Source of the DNA: Natronococcus occultus SP4
GTDB lineage: Archaea > Halobacteriota > Halobacteria > Halobacteriales > Natrialbaceae
DNA length: 64,000 bases
NCBI RefSeq assembly: GCF_000328685.1
Contig: NC_019974.1
Span: 1,603,001 to 1,667,000 of the forward strand
Direction: 5' to 3'
Every line of letters starts with the position of its first letter. The stretch's first letter is position 1. Positions 61,579 through 64,000 of the stretch are shown one piece after another. A model generated the notes under the pieces. The model was not told where the DNA came from and ran no database searches. It worked only from the letters and a program-made list of their open reading frames with translations. The position numbers and the translations under genes are program-made.

Positions 61579-61603
61579 CGATCGAACCGTGGAACGCACT
61601 CCA

Positions 61604-61615
61604 ACAAATATTTGT
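61604..61615. promoter_or_regulatory. Palindromic bidirectional promoter for btuF and btuC
   Basis: ACAAATATTTGT is a perfect 12-bp palindrome with a TATA-like core, about 32 bases from the btuF ATG (61578, minus) and 24-29 bases from a GTG start of btuC (61639, plus). One AT-rich element can therefore serve both genes. No second AT-rich site exists in the 60-base gap. Confidence 0.55.
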
Positions 61616-61638
61616 CTAATGCAAGCGAGATTTCAGGC

Positions 61639-62661
61639 GTGTTCCGTCCGGGCCGTCTCGTCTCGTGGTCGGTCGCGCTCTCGGCGCTGCTTGTCGGCGT
61701 CGTCGTCGCGAGCGCGGCGCTCGGCCCGGTGCGAATCGATCCCCTGACGGTTTCGCGGGTCATCGCCGATCTCGCGGGAATCGGCACCCACGAGGTGCCG
61801 GCGACCCATCGGACGATCGTCGCAGACGTCCGTCTGCCACGCATTCTGCTGGCCGCGACGGTCGGGTTCGCGCTGGCGGCCGCGGGAACGGTCATGCAGG
61901 GATTTTTCAGGAATCCGCTCGCGGATCCGTCGATCATCGGCGTCTCCTCGGGCGCCGCAGTCGGGGCCGTCGCGGCGATCGCGTTTCCGGCGCTGGTGCC
62001 GATCGGGAGCGTCCACCTGCCCGCCTTCGTCGGCGCCCTGGTCACCGCCTTCCTCGTCTACGCCATCGCGACCGAGGGCGGACGAACGCCGGTCGCAACC
62101 CTGCTGCTGGCGGGGGTCGCGATCCAGGCGTTTCTCGGCGCGGTGATCTCGTTTATGGTCGTCCACAGCGGCGAGAACCTCCGGGAGGCCGTCATCTGGA
62201 TGATGGGCCACCTCCACCGCAGCAGCTGGGGTGACGTCGGGTTCGCGCTACCCGTCACCGTCGTCGGCGTCCTCGTGCTTGGCGCCTACACCCGCGAGAT
62301 GAACGTCCTCTTGCTCGGCGAGGAGGACGCCCAGCATCTCGGCGTCGACGTCGAGCGAACCAAGCTCCTCCTGCTCGCGCTGGCGAGTCTCGTCACCGCC
62401 GCGGGGGTCGCCGTCGCCGGCATCATCGGCTTCGTCGGCCTCGTCGTCCCCCACATGATGCGCCTGGTCGTCGGCCCCGACCACCGGATCCTGCTGCCGA
62501 CCAGCGCGCTCGCGGGGGCCTCCTTCCTCGTGATCGCGGACACCGTCGCCCGCGTCGGCGCCTTCGGCCTGCCGATCGTCCCCGTCGGGATCGTCACCGC
62601 GACCGTCGGGGCACCCTTCTTCCTCTACCTGCTGACAAACCGGGAGGTGCACGCGCTGTGA
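61639..62661 (+). CDS. btuC: ABC transporter permease (BtuC/FecCD family)
   Basis: A 340-residue permease with about ten helices. [20 protein letters not shown] and [19 protein letters not shown] are the family signatures, and [19 protein letters not shown] near the end is the coupling region. The start is uncertain: the TTG at 61612 lies inside the promoter palindrome, so the GTG at 61639 ([15 protein letters not shown]) is preferred. It exports no signal; it forms the channel for the btuF ligand. GTGA overlap with btuD follows. Confidence 0.9.
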   Translation: MFRPGRLVSWSVALSALLVGVVVASAALGPVRIDPLTVSRVIADLAGIGTHEVPATHRTIVADVRLPRILLAATVGFALAAAGTVMQGFFRNPLADPSIIGVSSGAAVGAVAAIAFPALVPIGSVHLPAFVGALVTAFLVYAIATEGGRTPVATLLLAGVAIQAFLGAVISFMVVHSGENLREAVIWMMGHLHRSSWGDVGFALPVTVVGVLVLGAYTREMNVLLLGEEDAQHLGVDVERTKLLLLALASLVTAAGVAVAGIIGFVGLVVPHMMRLVVGPDHRILLPTSALAGASFLVIADTVARVGAFGLPIVPVGIVTATVGAPFFLYLLTNREVHAL

Positions 62662-63968
62662 CCGACGGCGACCAGCTGTCGAGGGTGAGAGAGGGCGCCC
62701 GGATCGACCTCGAGGACGTCGCGGTTTCGTTCGGCGAGACGGACGTCCTCGCGGACGTCTCCCTGGCGGTCGAGCCCGGTGAGTTCGTCGGGCTGGTCGG
62801 ACCCAACGGCGCGGGCAAGACGACGCTGTTGCGGGCGATGAGCGGCGCCCTCGAGCCCGACCGTGGGCTCGTCGACGTCGACGGCGCCCCGCTACACGAG
62901 CGGTCCTCGAAGGCCGCGAGCCGGCTGGTCGCGGTCGTCCCCCAGAACACCCACCTCTCGTTTTCGTTCGACGTCCGAACCGTCGTGGAGATGGGACGAT
63001 ACCCCCACCGATCGCGCTTTTCGCCGCCCGACGAGGACGATCGGACGGCCGTCGATCGCGCCCTCGAGCGCACGCGAACCGCACGGTTCGCCGACCGACC
63101 GATCGACGAGATAAGCGGCGGGGAGCGCCAGCGGGTCGTCCTCGCGCGGGCGATCGCCCAGCAGACGCCCGCCCTCCTGCTCGACGAGCCGACGGCGAGT
63201 CTCGACGTCAACCACCAGATCGAGACCCTCGAACTCGTTCGCGAACTCGTCGAAGAGGGCCGTACCGCCGTCGCCGCGATCCACGACCTGGATCTGGCCG
63301 CGCGGTACTGCGATCGGCTCGTCGTCCTCTCCGATGGGACCGTCCTCGAGTCGGGACCGCCGGAGACGGTACTGGATCGGGACGTCCTCGCCGCGGCGTT
63401 CGACGCGAACGCCGTCGTGACCGAGAGCCCGGTGACGAGGACGCCGACGGTGACCGCCCTGCGGAACGATCCCGAACGGGGCGTTCCCGATCGAGTTCAC
63501 GTCGTCGGAGGCGGGGCGACCGCCGCGGGCGTCCTCGCCGAGCTCGCCGCGGCCGACTGTACGTGTACGGTCGGCCCGGTCGCGAGCGGTGACGCGGCCG
63601 CGGAGCTGGCCCGCGGGCAGGGGTTCGAAGTGGTCACCGTCGAGCCGTTCGCCCCGCTTGCCGCCGACGAGCTGGAGCGAACACGGACCGCGATGGCGGA
63701 CGCCGACGCGACGGTCGTCGCCGACCTCGAGGTCGGAGCCGGGAACCAGCTGCTGCTCGAGGCGCTCGCAGACCGGGCGTCGCTCGCGGTTCTCGAGGAT
63801 CGCCCGTTCGCCGAGCGAAACCACGCGGGCGAGCGGGCGCGGGCGCTGTACGAACGGTGCCGGGAGCGGGGGGTCGTCGCGTCGCCGGCCGACGTCCTCG
63901 GGGCGGTCGCCGAGGCGGTGGCCCGCACGGAACCGACGGGACGAGCGCTCGAGGCCGACGACGACTGA
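62658..63968 (+). CDS. btuD: ABC transporter ATPase (BtuD type) with C-terminal extension
   Basis: A 436-residue protein. Residues 15-255 are a standard ABC ATPase: Walker [11 protein letters not shown]-loop [12 protein letters not shown], signature [17 protein letters not shown], Walker [13 protein letters not shown] and the switch His in AAIHDLD. About residues 270-430 form an extra α/β domain ([40 protein letters not shown]) not present in E. coli BtuD. It starts with GTG overlapping the btuC stop. The extension may sense or bind a ligand; this is inference. Confidence 0.9.
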   Translation: MTDGDQLSRVREGARIDLEDVAVSFGETDVLADVSLAVEPGEFVGLVGPNGAGKTTLLRAMSGALEPDRGLVDVDGAPLHERSSKAASRLVAVVPQNTHLSFSFDVRTVVEMGRYPHRSRFSPPDEDDRTAVDRALERTRTARFADRPIDEISGGERQRVVLARAIAQQTPALLLDEPTASLDVNHQIETLELVRELVEEGRTAVAAIHDLDLAARYCDRLVVLSDGTVLESGPPETVLDRDVLAAAFDANAVVTESPVTRTPTVTALRNDPERGVPDRVHVVGGGATAAGVLAELAAADCTCTVGPVASGDAAAELARGQGFEVVTVEPFAPLAADELERTRTAMADADATVVADLEVGAGNQLLLEALADRASLAVLEDRPFAERNHAGERARALYERCRERGVVASPADVLGAVAEAVARTEPTGRALEADDD

Positions 63969-64000
63969 GATCGCGAGGACGAACGGGCCGACGGAGACGA

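Overview
The window is 64 kb of GC-rich archaeal chromosome, almost certainly from a halophilic archaeon (class Halobacteria, perhaps a Natrialbales-type genus). The reasons are: strongly acidic predicted proteins, many twin-arginine (Tat) signals and Tat lipoproteins, PGF-CTERM anchors, haloarchaeal small zinc-finger families, archaeal core genes (rpoL, srp19, gar1, dph2) and frequent ATGA/GTGA stop-start overlaps. There are no rRNA or tRNA genes and no CRISPR array. About 70 protein genes are supported, most of them chromosomal housekeeping genes.

Layout. 1-13.7 kb: a HEWD-type small protein cut by the window edge, a secreted ultra-acidic repeat protein, ATP-dependent PEP carboxykinase, a cupin, a methyltransferase, a HAD phosphatase, a thioesterase, a TraB-family membrane protein coupled to a site-2-type protease, purM, a UspA protein, a macro-domain protein, and a small gene behind a DtxR-like inverted repeat. 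13.8-29.6 kb: menaquinone synthesis in three pieces (menA-menC-menE, menB, menF-menD). Between the pieces lie a surface module (cohesin-like PGF-CTERM protein, P19/Tp34-like His-rich lipoprotein, DyP-like protein), a VapBC pair, gamma-glutamyltransferase and an LVIVD propeller protein. 29.7-38.9 kb: a YedY-like oxidoreductase, small regulators, two coupled Tat lipoproteins, hisF, rpoL, a rhomboid protease and a METTL5-like methyltransferase. 39-45.3 kb: an archaeal actin of the salactin/volactin type next to a four-helix membrane protein resembling the division protein CdpA, then dph2, an apparently exported superoxide dismutase, an MBL-fold hydrolase and a diverged HisG-like protein.

45.3-49.1 kb is the accessory part. 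It holds a tyrosine recombinase with its DUF5805-like partner, the decayed right end of an IS200/IS605 (TnpB-type) element, and an HNH nuclease domain fused to a degenerate tyrosine-recombinase domain whose 3' end is shifted at an A7 run. This stretch is visibly more AT-rich than its surroundings. 49.1-55.3 kb: two paralogous pairs of bacterial-PH-domain membrane proteins (YdbS/YdbT-like) flanking a zinc-finger protein and fumC. 55.4-64 kb: BolA, cysS, a Tat lipoprotein, a presenilin-type protease, srp19-gar1, and a cobalamin-type ABC importer whose binding protein and permease diverge from one palindromic promoter.

The strongest candidates for undescribed biology are the HNH-recombinase chimera beside the integrase, the DyP/P19/cohesin surface module with an altered DyP motif, the duplicated PH-domain pairs, and the actin/CdpA-like neighbourhood. 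Family names come from sequence recognition only; no database search was run.
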